From Sanderia malayensis (taxonomy: Eukaryota > Cnidaria > Scyphozoa > Semaeostomeae > Pelagiidae), in NCBI GenBank assembly GCA_013076295.1, contig RQOL01000660.1:4340001-4404000 (forward strand): DNA of 64,000 nt, in the 5' to 3' direction. Position 1 is the stretch's first letter; each line of letters opens with the position of its first letter. The position numbers and the translations under genes are program-made. The notes below the pieces were generated by a model. It saw nothing but the letters and a program-made list of their open reading frames with translations. It was not told the origin of the DNA and made no database searches. Positions 10,261-23,000 of this stretch are shown one piece after another.

Positions 10261-10877
10261 ATACGCATAGAGATCTCTATGTACATACGTTACTGCGCTT
10301 TTGGGACCTTCGCGTTTCTTGCCCTGAATAAAAATTAATAACCAAAAGATAAGCCAACCAAATATCATTTCCCCAATGTTTCCGAAACGTCTCACTGCAT
10401 TGCAGCAAAGACTAAGCCATTGATGAATTGATTGAAAATAAAACAAGCATGCGGCTCGACGGAGGAGGATTTAAGGCCACGCGCAGGCTAGAATTGCACA
10501 AGAACATAAGATTTTTTCTCGAAAAGGACAGGATTAGGACACCAATGTGGACCACTGTCCCAAGACTAGCGTCCCTGAGCCTGCGTACAAACCTAAATAA
10601 CCTGTGCTGACTTTTTTTTTAAGAAAAAGACACGATAAGCACCATACGATAAACACGATGAGCCAATTATAAGTATGTTTTTCAAGCTCAAGTCCATCTA
10701 TGTTTGTACCCGACGACGTGACAGTGATGAAAAGAAATCGAGTTCACATTGGATTTGGATGGGAAAATTCGAATTTGCGTCACGATTTTTTGAAACAACA
10801 ACTAGAATTGGTATGGCATACATAATTGTAAGCATGTAACGAAATCATTGCAGAAGAGATATTGCTACTTGTCGTCC
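10261..10877. other. Intergenic stretch, nothing recognised
   Basis: No coding similarity, RNA gene or repeat family was recognised between the telomere-like block and the next direct repeat. Confidence 0.35.
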
Positions 10878-10947
10878 AACTTCGCATTACCAGGCGTTAT
10901 TTACAGTTGAACACACAACTTCGCATTATCAGGCGTTATTTACAGTT
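10878..10947. repeat. 30-bp direct repeat pair
   Basis: ACTTCGCATTACCAGGCGTT (10878 onward) is repeated 40 bp later with one change. It lies just before the 163-bp array. Confidence 0.6.
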
Positions 10948-10993
10948 ACTGGTTATTGGTGGTAGCAGGGTTTAATAATAGCATTCATAGTAT

Positions 10994-11980
10994 GACAAAC
11001 GTTTCATAAATATATAAATGACAGGCAAAAAGAACCGTATTGCATAGAAACAGGTCAACAATTTTCCATCTATATATCGATCTATTCAAATCAATATTGA
11101 ATAGAATCGTTGGACATTATTTTTGAGACCTGGAAAATAACAAAAAATTGCTAGAGGACAAATGTTTCATAAACATATGACTTATTGGCAAAAAGAACCG
11201 TATTGTATAGGAACAGGTCAACAATTTTCCATCTATATATCGATCTATTCAAATTAACATTGAATAGATTAGTTGGACATTAACATGGAGACCTGGAAAA
11301 TAACAAAAATTGCTACAGGACAAATGTTTCATAAATATATAACTGACAGGCAAAAGGAACCGTATTGTATAGGAACAGGTCAACAATTTTCCATCTATAT
11401 ATCGATCTATTCAAATTAACATTGAATAGATTAGTTGGACATTAACATGGAGACCTGGAAAATAACAAAAATTGCTACAGGACAAATGTTTCATAAATAT
11501 ATAACTGACAGGCAAAAGGAACCGTATTGTATAGGAACAGGTCAACAATTTTCCATCTATATATCGATCTATTCAAATTAACATTGAATAGATTAGTTGG
11601 ACATTAACATGGAGACCTGGAAAATAACAAAAAATTGCTACAGGACAAATGTTTCATAAACATATGACTTATTGGCAAAAAGAACCGTATTGTATAGGAA
11701 CAGGTCAACAATTTTCCATCTATATATCGATCTATTCAAATTAACATTGAATAGATTAGTTGGACATTAACATGGAGACCTGGAAAATAACAAAAAATTG
11801 CTACAGGACAAATGTTTCATAAATATATAACTGACAGGCAAAAGGAACCGTATTGTAAAGGAACAGGTCAATAATTTTCCATCTATATATTGGAATCGAT
11901 CTATTCAAATCAATATTGAATAGATTAGTTGGACATTAACATGGAGACCTGGAAAATAACAAAAAATTGCTACAGGTGGA
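10994..11980. repeat. 163-bp tandem array, six units
   Basis: Units start at about 10994, 11157, 11319, 11481, 11644 and 11807 with GACAAATGTTTCATAAAYAT, giving a 162-163 bp period. Each unit carries an internal palindrome in which ATCTATTCAA faces TTGAATAGAT across a short loop. The array ends at TTGCTACAGGTGGAAT, 100 bp before the ATG of the Cys-loop receptor. A two-unit copy with the same flanks is at 15521-15856. Confidence 0.9.
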
Positions 11981-12079
11981 ATATTTGTATTCAATTGAGT
12001 GCCAAGTTAAAATTATCTGTAACAGTTAACGATGCAGCCATTGCTGGTTTCATTTCGTCCCTGTCCAAACAGAAGAAGC

Positions 12080-13450
12080 ATGTCTACTCTGCAATGCACA
12101 CACATTCCAAGGATCATAACATGTTTGATTCTAATACTAGTGTCGTCCGAACTTGGAACATGGACCCTTGGATCGAGCTTGGAACATGGACGGCATGGAT
12201 CATCATCAAAGCCGTTCTTCAAGCGATACGAAAAGGACTTGCTCAACGAGCTATTGACAAACTACAGCGTGTATTTTAGGCCAACAACTTCAAACCACGC
12301 TCCTGTAATCGTCCACTTTGACTTCAAACTGGTCCAAATCGTTAACGTCGACATAAAATACCAAGTATTCATCGTCAATTCGATAATAACAATGCGATGG
12401 AACGACCCGCAATTGACATGGAACGAGACGCAGTGGAACGGGACTAAATACATCATAGTTCCACCTTATCTGATATGGACACCAGACATAGCGCTATACA
12501 ACAACGCCGATGGCCAAAGTAAATCAATGGGGGATATTTTAAAAGTGAATATCTTGATTGCGTCTACAGGAGTTGTGATTTGGAAGTCAGAGGCGAAATT
12601 TAAATCGTCGTGTGCTGTCGATACGAAATGGTTTCCTTTCGATAGACAAGTATGCATTTTGTCGTTTGGTTCACAGTCCTATTCTAAAACAAGGCTTGAA
12701 ATTCGCTTCACACGCAAACCGAAAAAGGCCAAAGAAATCGAAAGCCACATGCATTTCTCAAGCGGTGAATGGAACATCAAAAACATCAGCTCGAAACTGC
12801 GCGACAAAAAGATGGGGTGTTGTCATGATTCGTACTCGCTGATTGAGTACACATTCACGCTGGACCGAATGTGCCTATATTACATGTTGTATTTGGTTCT
12901 TCCCTGCGTTTGTCTCATACTCATGGGGCCATGTATGTTCTTCATCCCGCCAGACAGTGGGGAAAGAAGTGGGTTCGGAGTGACCATCGTACTTGCCCTC
13001 AGTGTCTATCTTCTTGTCATATCAGAGAAGCTGCCCGAGAAATCAGACAAGACACCAATTCTCGGAATTCTCTACACCTTGATGTTTCTCCTGCTGGCGC
13101 TTGCACTGATTTGTGGCATCTTGGTGACGTACCTCGTTTCCAAGACGACAAAGCCGTCGCCTTGGCTGCACAGGCTGGTCTTCAAGCAAAAGCACATCAA
13201 CAACAACAAAGTCATCTCGAATGAAATGCAAGTAACAGATGTGGACAATAATGAAACAACAGAGGAAACAACAGTAAGACAGAATGTCAAAGGCGCGTCC
13301 ACTCCAGCAGCAATCGAAGAGGATCACATAAATCGACAGAAATGGAAAGCAATTGGAGCCAAGTTGGACACGCTATTCATAATTCTGTATTTTGCACTGT
13401 CTATTTTTGCACCATGTACTGTTGTGATAGCTTTCTATGCAACCCATTAA
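12080..13450 (+). CDS. Cys-loop ligand-gated ion channel, nicotinic acetylcholine receptor type
   Basis: This intronless gene encodes a complete pentameric-channel subunit of 456 aa from the ATG at 12080. That start, rather than the in-frame ATG at 12032, places a signal peptide at the N-terminus (TCLILILVSS core). The ligand-binding domain has WTPDIALYN (loop A, 133-141) and the Cys-loop CAVDTKWFPFDRQVC (178-192). Adjacent cysteines GCCHDSY (247-248) mark the alpha-type principal agonist face. Four membrane helices are clear: M1 about 265-289, M2 about 296-317, M3 about 325-351 and M4 about 430-452. The DSGER just before M2, with Glu at the -1' position, fits a cation-selective pore. The M3-M4 cytoplasmic loop is short (about 75 aa). 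Agonist is unknown. Family assignment is very secure; acetylcholine as ligand is not proven. Confidence 0.93.
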   Translation: MSTLQCTHIPRIITCLILILVSSELGTWTLGSSLEHGRHGSSSKPFFKRYEKDLLNELLTNYSVYFRPTTSNHAPVIVHFDFKLVQIVNVDIKYQVFIVNSIITMRWNDPQLTWNETQWNGTKYIIVPPYLIWTPDIALYNNADGQSKSMGDILKVNILIASTGVVIWKSEAKFKSSCAVDTKWFPFDRQVCILSFGSQSYSKTRLEIRFTRKPKKAKEIESHMHFSSGEWNIKNISSKLRDKKMGCCHDSYSLIEYTFTLDRMCLYYMLYLVLPCVCLILMGPCMFFIPPDSGERSGFGVTIVLALSVYLLVISEKLPEKSDKTPILGILYTLMFLLLALALICGILVTYLVSKTTKPSPWLHRLVFKQKHINNNKVISNEMQVTDVDNNETTEETTVRQNVKGASTPAAIEEDHINRQKWKAIGAKLDTLFIILYFALSIFAPCTVVIAFYATH

Positions 13451-13492
13451 CAAGATAATCTAAACATCCCTGCCTGCATATATGCAATGTGC

Positions 13493-13724
13493 AGTTGACT
13501 CTCACTACCTCGAACATCGGTTATCTCAAAACCGGTTATCTCGAATACCGGTTATCTTAGTGGCGGTTATCTGGGACACCGGTTATCTCGAACATCTGGC
13601 CAACTGAAACACATTGCTACTTGTCATAAAAAACCAAACTAGATGCTACAGATATCTTCTTAATATTCTGGATATGTCGACCCCTGATTTGTTCGGAGTT
13701 CGAGATATCAGAGTCAATTGTGTA
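13493..13724. mobile_element. pogo/Tigger-like MITE remnant
   Basis: It begins CAGTTGACTCTCACTACCTCGAAC and closes with GAGTTCGAGATATCAGAGTC, an imperfect inverted repeat. The interior holds several ACCGGTTATCTCGAAYA repeats. It lies between the convergent 3' ends of the channel gene and the synthetase gene; the rest of 13451-14075 shows nothing recognisable. Confidence 0.5.
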
Positions 13725-14065
13725 TTGTGTTGACTGTGATGCTTAGGTATAATGCACTACTAAGCATCGGTATAGTATTATCTGTAGAACACAACTGTGG
13801 TCTTGCAAAGTAATGCACAAGTTAATTTTATGTTGTATAATAGCACGGATAGGGGGTTCGGTTTGAAAGTCTTTACACTGTAATGAGCAACAAAACAGTC
13901 GGTTGTGCCACGCTTCAACTCAAATCAGGACAACTTGATACGGTAAAAAAGAGACCGAACTGTTTTCAAACAAGAACAGAGTAAAATAATTGCATAAATT
14001 TGTAGAGCTCCACGTTTTATAGAAAGCATTACTTAAACATGGAATAATTATGAAGTGCTCACTTG

Positions 14066-14071
14066 TTTATT
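14066..14071 (-). terminator. TARS1: Poly(A) signal AATAAA of the threonyl-tRNA synthetase gene
   Basis: AATAAA on the minus strand starts only 4 bp beyond the stop codon, implying a very short 3' UTR. Confidence 0.5.
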
Positions 14072-14075
14072 ATGA

Positions 14076-17000
14076 TTAAAATGACTCTTCGCTGTCTGCG
14101 ATTTTTCCTTTCTTCAAAATATTGAACTGCTCGATGACTGCAGTGACGTGTTTCTCTCCGTGTACCTTGTTGTCTCTGGTTCGCACGTTGACGGTGTCGG
14201 CATCCTGTTCCTTTTCGCCAACAACTGTAAGGAATGAAAACACAGTATTAGCTATAGCAGCATAGGTTGACATTGTTGCCAAATAAAGCAAAGCACATCA
14301 GTAAAGCTATGCGAAGTGGAAAACATGGTGAATCGAAATGAAATCAAAATGAAGCAACATTAAGTGCAAATTAAAGTTTAGTACAACAATCAAACTAAAC
14401 AAGAGAAAAGCAAACATTTAAAGTAGAGAAAGTTAAGCTTAGCAAAGTTAACAGAAATGAAATAAAATGTGAAGCAAAGTAAAGCTAAATACAAGTCAAG
14501 TTAATGTCCATCAGAAGAAAGAAAGATAGATGGAATCAAAAGTAGAATACAGCTCTTGTTACGTTCTTACCAAGTATGAAATTATATTGAGCCAACTGTG
14601 CATTTCTGATCTTCTTGTTCAACGTTTCACCGTGGTCAAGATTGACTTCAATCATGAAATCTTCATCTTGTATCCTCTTGCAAACCTACAAGAGTACAGA
14701 TTGTGCGTATTAATGTGTGTATGTAACGCAGGTAATATATGTAAATCAATATAGAGTGATATCGCATATCCAGAGGTAGAGAGCAGGTAACGCCATTTAA
14801 ACTATCATATAGTGACGTATTCCTTGATTCACCTTCATTGCATATTCATCGTATTTTGGATTGACCGGGATGACAATAGCTTGGCGTGGTGATAACCAGA
14901 ACGGCCTGGAAAAATATCAAACGAAAAACAATAAGATCATATTCAGAGGGCATAAAACGCTGAGCCACTTAAGCAGAGCCAAGCCAGGTCAAAGCGAAGG
15001 CAAAATTAGCTGCATTGAATTTGCTTCTATATAATGAATCACTCACCATTTACCACCATAACTTTCAGTGAGAATGGCTATCATTCTTTCCACGGACCCA
15101 AGAATGGCCCTGTGAATAATAACAGGTCTTTTCCTCTCGTCACCATCCCCACTAAAAAATAAATTCAAACATTTAACAGAGAGATTTTAAATAGGGAGAA
15201 CAACAGTTTCAATTACAACAAACCTCCCGGTATAACTTAATATAAATATAAGAAAAAACTGCTTTACAGTAAAAACCCGTATATAAGAACCTGGAAATTT
15301 CCATCCAGGCTATTGTTCCAAGACAATAGGCTATTGTTTCTTCTATTGTTTTGAACATAAATATCACCCTGAAAATTCTTAATCAATTGGTTCTTATATG
15401 CGGGTTTTCACAGCAGAGTACAGTTTTCCCTTGGTGTACCGACGTTAAGAAAATTATATATTACAGATTAATCGCTCACTACAATGAAAACGTGATATAA
15501 CCCTATGGCGTTCATAACATGACAAATGATTCATAAACATATAACTAACTGGCAAAAAGGACCGCATTGTAAAGGAACAGGTCAGCAATTTTCTATCTAT
15601 ATATCGATCTATTCAAATCAATATTGAATAGATAAGTTGGACATTAACATGGAGACCTGAAAATAACAAAAAATTGCTACAGGACAAATGTTTCATAAAT
15701 ATATAACTGAGAGGCAAAAAGAACCATGTATTGTAAAGGAACAGGTCAATCATTTTCCATCTATATAGTGGAATCGATCTATTCAAATCAGTATTTAATA
15801 GATCAGTTGGACATTAACTTTGAGACCTGGAAAATAACAAAAAATTGCTACAGGTGGAATAGTTTCTTCGGTGAGTTTCCCAATATACAGCAAAACCTGC
15901 TTATCAGAATTTGTACACTTTGCAGCAAGTCCATTGTTAAGAAACAATAGGCTATTGTTTCTTCTAATGTTAAGCAGAGATATTATCCTGGGAGTTTTTA
16001 ATCAACTGGTTGTTCACATGGAGACTCTTTGAAAAGAGCCTTAGAATAATGCCTTTGTATGACCCATAGCTATTGATTGAGTTTTTAATTGAAGTATGGC
16101 AAACTCTAACTTGGAATTAAAGCTAAACTTCTAAATTTAGTTTCTGGACACTATAGAAATATGCATTTCATTAAAAAAGCATTACAAAAGTTGGATTATT
16201 TTGTGAATAAATCAAAGTAGACGAACCACTGTTGAATTTAAAATCTCATAGGTAAATATAATGTGTTAAAAAAGCAGTGCCGATATATTAAGCGTTAAAC
16301 CATGCAATAGATTAAAAGACATGTTTTCAGATGCATTAATACAAGAAATAATCACATTAATAGAAGAAATTCGTTCAGGAGACTTAAGCTTAAAGCTTGT
16401 GGAAACATTTGAGCTCAGGGGGAATATTTCATTATATTACCAGATGTCGGTAGTGACTTTGAACAACGCAGAGGTACAGTACACACATTCCCCCCTGAAA
16501 TGTCAAGGTGACCAATAGCTAAGCAATTATAAACGTCATAATACAGCGGGGGTCAATGCAAAAGAATATTGCGGTGCAGAGGCCCCGGTGATTGGTGCAA
16601 AGATTCTATTGCAACAATCAGGCAGTTAAGAAACAAGGGTTCCACGTGTAACAACGTGAATGCTATGATCTTAATTGACAGCTGTCGATGTCTAAGCCAA
16701 TCAAATTACTTAAACCCTGCACTTATAATCTGTATATATCAAGTCTACAATCCTTGGAAGGGAACATTTGTAAGCGATTCGCACCAGTTTGTTGAAGAGA
16801 AACAACAGAGATAGAAGAAGCGAAGAATATACGACAAAGCCAACGGATTCCATCCATCACACTTGCAAATCATTATCATTGAACAACCTACCAAGACAAG
16901 ACGTAACAACATGGTGGTGGTGAAAAATAAAATAGCAATAATTCATTTCATAACACTACTGTTCATCGTGCAAAGCTCAGTGGAAAAGCCAAATCATCCT

Positions 17001-20000
17001 ACAATCCATCCATGCGACATCGAGCCACGTACACGAATAAATACACGAACACGCAAGCACGGTGAAAACAGGACAACTGAAACTTCAATGAAAAAGCTTA
17101 AGAAAAACACGCTGCACGCAAGAATCGAAAATCAAATTTGCAACATCTCGTTCGAAGAGCTGATTCGAATATTCGGCAAGCTTCACATCGAGAAATACTA
17201 TCTTGGGAACGAGACGAATTCAACAGAACATGTCTACTCAACGGATTTCCTCAAATCCTTAAAACAATTTCTCAAGAAGGCAACAGAACACAAACCACAC
17301 GATAACAAAACTAACATTGAAAAATTACTTTCAAAATCACAGACATTAGATGTCCTAGCCGTTATTGCGAACTCGAGCAGTGTAATATGCTTGCTCATAC
17401 TGCTATTGACGTTTCACCTATTCAAAGAGCTGAGAACTATTCCCGGACAGTACTTGATACATCTTGCCGTGTTTCTCGCATTCGGACACTTCATGCTAAT
17501 AATGGGAATCTACGCGAAATCCGACGAACAATTCTGTTCAATAATCGGAATTCTAACGCACTGGACATACCTGACAGTGTTCAGTTTCACAGCCGCGATC
17601 AGTTGCGATGTTGTTCGTACGTTTAGTTCGCCGGTCAAAATTCCACGTAACAGCGAAAGCTTACGACGATTCCAACTGCTACGAGCAACAGCGCTGTTTA
17701 CCCCCGTCTTAATCGTATCACCCTGCATTGCTCTGCATTTCAATGGCAACGCAAAAGACATGTACGGATCCGGGGGATCGTGCTTCGTCACGAACGACTG
17801 GGCGAATCTGTTCGCGTTCGTTACGCCTGTGGGCGTTACACTGCTGTATAACACAGTCTGTATCGCTGTTACGATATTTACGATACACAAGACGCAACGG
17901 CGAACAAGCAGCGTGCTGGGGAGAAGGAATAGCGCGAACCGTTTGCGGTTAAAAGCTCTCGTGTTAACCGTCAAACTCGCCACTGTGACCGGATTCGGTT
18001 GGGTATTTGGCTACGTGGCAGCTCTGACGAACGTCAACCTGTTTCAAATTGCCTTTGTGTTGTTGTACTCATTTCAAGGTACGTGTGTTTTTGTTGGGTT
18101 CACGTGGAGAAGAAGGATACTGGCTTTGTATCGCAGGAGATGGTCACGCCCGTACCACGAGTTCAAACAAGGCACGACCAAAAACACGAAAGTGGCTGAA
18201 CTAACTCTACGGCAGTTGACGCCATAAGGGCTACCCGTGTCGACTCAATTATCGCAGAACTTAAAACACTGTACAGAGAGGAGCAATCATATATCATAAA
18301 CACTAACAATGAAACCCCAATAGCTCCGAGGGACCGATGAAAATTGGCTCCAATTTACGAGTTATCAAGCAAGTGTTGGAAAGTACTGTGTAGTATGTAC
18401 TAGTACATTTGATTCAACTAGTGCATGTGCTAATGCAAAGCTTTCAAGGAAAATGCATAATGGTTCATCCAAGAACTCGAGTTATCGGGATTTTACTGCA
18501 TTCTCAATTGCAGATGTTGTTCAAAGCCCAGCCTAATGAAACTTGAACAGACCCAAAATATCATTATACGTCGGTAATTCGTATGGACACCAAGGATAAA
18601 TTATACTACACAGCAACTTAACAGAGCAGATGTTTTGCTAATTGTAAGCAGAAAACTCCTCATAAACTCAATGCCTTACCTGACGTATGTGAGCTTGAAT
18701 CTTTCGGGAAGATTGAAGTCCAGCTGAATGGTTGCACATTGGTGATATCTCCTCAACGCATCTTGGATTTGAATATCAATCTGAAAAAATCAACGAACAT
18801 CGCTGTATTATTGCCGATGGCAAAATACTGTTCTTCAGGAATGATTTTCTCGTTTGTTTGGGCTTAGAAAACAATTAAGTTCCGAAACAATGTTTCATCG
18901 AGGCAGTAGAAGCCCATGAACTCTGTGGGTACATATAAATTAGCTTATAGTCGCGGGATTCCGCGGAAAGGAACGAAACGTGTACCAGAATCTAAGAAAT
19001 TTGATATTTAGCTCGTAGTAAGGAGATGTTAGTATTAAATGAAATTCGTTTGGAGATTTCATTGACTAACAGCATCCAGTGCATGTTTATTTTTTGGTAT
19101 AATCGTATTCAAGTGTAACCATTGCAATAAAGTCTGAAGTTTGCGTTACTATATTTTGGTAATATAAAAGAGTTTTCCTTTACTTCTAGTAGGTAATATA
19201 AAAGATTTTGGTAATATAAAAGAGTTTTCCTTTAGTTTAGCTGCTTTTATACCGATATTTAGGCTATCTAGTTAGCTTAGCCGATAATATTTTGTTGAAT
19301 TTGAGAAAAAAGTGTAGCTATTACCCTATCAGAGTGATATTATTACTGGGGTGCGAGGATATTCTCCGGCAATGATCCTGTTCTTGGGCTAAGTGAGATT
19401 TGAACCAATGATAACTGGAGTGGGAATCAAGCACCTTTATCTATTTGCACTTGCATAAAACAATTTGCACGTGTACACAATATTTATATCTTATTATGTG
19501 GAATTAATTCGTAATCAAAGTTGTAAAGCCAGTAGACTGATGTCATGTCGATTTCTGCGCACTTCCATGTACTGAGATTATTTAAAACAAAGCCACACCA
19601 ATAACCTCTTACCTTGGGCCCATAAAATGCACCATCGCCAGGGTTCATTTCCCATTTATGTCCAAAATCGTTTAAAGCATTCTCAAGTTCCTAAAATCCA
19701 AGCGAAGTATAGATAACAAAAGGCACTATACCAACTGCATTGAAACATCTATTCAAATCAAATCACATCAAAGTATCCATAGGTATCTAATTAATCTCTA
19801 CAATTCATCTCTTTTTGTAAACAAATTTATTGTAGACAAACCTTCTCAGATTTGTTCCAATTGTCAATATCCCCGATGTACTTCTCAGGACGAGTGGAAA
19901 GAAACAGCTTAAATCGGAATCCAAAGACAGAGTAAACAGCTTGCAAAAAATCCAAACAACCTTTCATTTCTTCACGAACCTACAGAAACAAATAATACAA

Positions 20001-23000
20001 TTCGTAGACACTAAATATGCTCTATTATTTCTACTGTGTCGCATAAAGTCAAGAAAGCATGCAAACAACACTGTAACATAACGTAACGTTTCAAGATGGC
20101 GAGATCAAAACTTAAAGGCATCAAAAAGTTACAAATTCAGAGCACAATTGTTGCAAGATTTTAAAACCCCAATAGCAACAGCATTTAATCTTGAACGAAG
20201 CCATGAAATACTTACATTAGGAACTTTTTAAAATGAGGGTACCGTATTTCCTCTAATAAGAGCCCGGACGCTTATTAAATATTTTGCAAAATTAGAAAAA
20301 TTATTTTAAGCAAACAGTGAAAATTTAAGAATTAGTTCACACTTGTTGATTTTAGGGTGGGCGCTTATTGGTGGGGGCGGTTAAAAGAGGATGGGCGCTA
20401 ATTAGAGGAAATACCGGTAGTATTAAGGACCAGATTTTTAGCTTGCTGTGGAGAGTATTTTACATTGAAGTTGCTTAGTGGATGTATTGCAAATAACAGC
20501 AAGTTTAAACCAATAACTTCATTGATTGGCTGCATCGTATAGCTTTTATTTCGCTACAATTTCGTTTTTGCAAATAAGCCCCCGGGGGCTTATTCGAGGG
20601 TTTACGGTAGCTTCATGGACCAGATTTTTAGCTTGCTATGGAGAGTATTATATAAAGGGAACTCGTAATGATTGGTTAAGAATTCTTACTTGTTCCATGG
20701 TGCAAAAGATGTGCGCATCGTCTTGCTGGAACCTTCGCACTCTTGTGAGACCGGTCAATGCTCCGGACAGCTCGTTTCTGTGCAGCACACCGAAATCGGC
20801 CATTCTCAACGGCAGCTCACGCCACGAGCGGGGACGATGGTCAAACATCATACTGCAAAAACAACTCACCTTTAACATCAGGAAACCCATCAACTTGCAA
20901 AATGAACGTAAAGAGTAAGACCTTAAATAATTATAATTTAATATGTTTAAAATGGGTAGCACTTAATAACCGGTGTAACCAGTTCTTTACAAAAGGGCCT
21001 ACTGACAACAAAAAGTTAAAAAGAACATAAAAACTTGCAATGAAATGGGTAGCAATGGGTAGCAATGCTGATTAAAATACGATGGGGGGGAGTACAACTC
21101 ACCAATGCCCTGGGCAATTCATTGGCTTCAAAGCATAGGTCTCCTTTTCAACATCAAAACTAAACATGTTGGTCTAAAAAAATTCCAGTCAAAATCAATT
21201 CGCAATCAAAATCAAAATTATTTTCGCAATATAGAGAAATGAAATTATAGAGGTTCAGATGTAACATATCAAAGCGCCGACTTACTGAATAATGTTGCCA
21301 ATGCCCGGATGTCTCCCATAATTTCGTGCTGTAGATATTCGGAGTAATGACTTCCTTGAACCCTCTCTTCTTGTATTCCGTCTGTCGAATATAATCAAAT
21401 CACATTCGTTACTCCTAAGTTTTATTAAGCTCTATGTGTCTCTTTATTAAGACTCTTTATTACAATGAGTTGCTGTAATGTTCCAAATATACGCCCGACG
21501 GCGCTTACCGAATTACTCGGGCTACGTGGTGGTATAACGGGACGAGGCGTTTAGGATAAGGGAGCGTTTACTCATTACATGATGGTATCAGCCAAAACTA
21601 CGTAAATTCGCTTAGATGATACCTTGATAAAATCAACAAGGGTGTTGTAAATGTAGGCACCGTTCGGCTGAAAGAAACAACTTCCAGGACTGACGTCATT
21701 GAAGAAAAACAGCTCTTGATCCTGAGAGGGATGGAAAAATTAAAAGTCAGTCTCTCAGTTTAAGAAAAAAGCAACACGGCACATAAAATCAAAAATGAGG
21801 TCAGAAAAAAGATGATACTAACTCTTCCAATCTTTCTATGATCTCGTTTGGCAGCTTCTTGTTGGAAATGTTTCCATTCTTTCATCTAATAAAACAGATA
21901 ATTCACGTCTTTAAAACGACATCAATCCATATCGATCTCAGTATAAATCCACATCGATCTCGATATCAATTCATATCGATTTCGATATCAATCCATATCA
22001 ATCCATATCAATCTCAATATAACGATATCAATCTATATCCGTCTAGATACAGCAATTTCTTTACATATGTTCCTTTAAACTATCCCCCAAAACAAGTTAC
22101 CCTCGATTCGACGAGCTCCCAAAAAATCTGGACTTCTTTCCAGACCCATTACATTGATACTCCGCAAATTATTTGAAAGAATAAATTCGGATTCACTAAA
22201 ATCCAGATCTTCCCAACTCAATCCAATTGGCTCGCCTTCGAACAGCCTTATCTCCGAAATCTGACCTTTAAACCATCAAACGTTTCTTTGGAATACCTAT
22301 GACCTAATGATTATTTCTACTTGTTATCACTACTTATTATCACTACTTGTTACTTCTACTTGTTATCACTACTTGTTATCAGTATCACTACTTACTGAAT
22401 ATACTTATAACCTACTTGCTTCTCACTGGGAAATGATATGCCATAAACTCTCTGTAACGATTCTGCTTCACAGTTTCCCTCCCAATAGGTTGCTGAATTC
22501 TTGGTCAATGCAACTGACTTGATTTTGCCAGTGTGTCTTACATGTGGTCCTCTGCACAGATCAATCAAAGGACCACAGCGATAAACTGTGGTCGTCGGTG
22601 TCTTGACTCTTTCCCTCAAAATTCGACATTTGAATTCGTTATACTGTAAGAAAACGAATTGAAACAATCAGTAACTTGTTGTGATTTGCAAGGAATACAA
22701 GAGAGATAATGTCAATGGACACTACGAGAGAGACATCAGCATACAAAATAAAAAAAATGGAAAAACAAGAAAAGAGAAGATTTACGAATAAAGGAATTTC
22801 TAATGATTAAAACGATAAATAAAATAAAATTAATAAAATAATATATAATAAGCAAATAATCTGTGAGAAAATAAAAGCAAACCTCAAACATTTTCAGCAA
22901 GTCTTCTATCTTCATTTCGAGCCTTTCAAATGGCTGTTTCTCTTTTATCGCTGATTTGATTATTGTTTCAAGAGGTGTGAAATCGGTTGTTGACACTTGC

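Noticed and set aside
11929..12279. 116-aa plus-strand frame running from the tandem repeat into the channel gene
   Set aside because: It starts in repeat sequence and is out of frame with the clear Cys-loop receptor start at 12080.
16321..16518. 65-aa plus-strand frame upstream of the GPCR
   Set aside because: Short, no signal peptide or family match, and no splice connection to the GPCR was visible.
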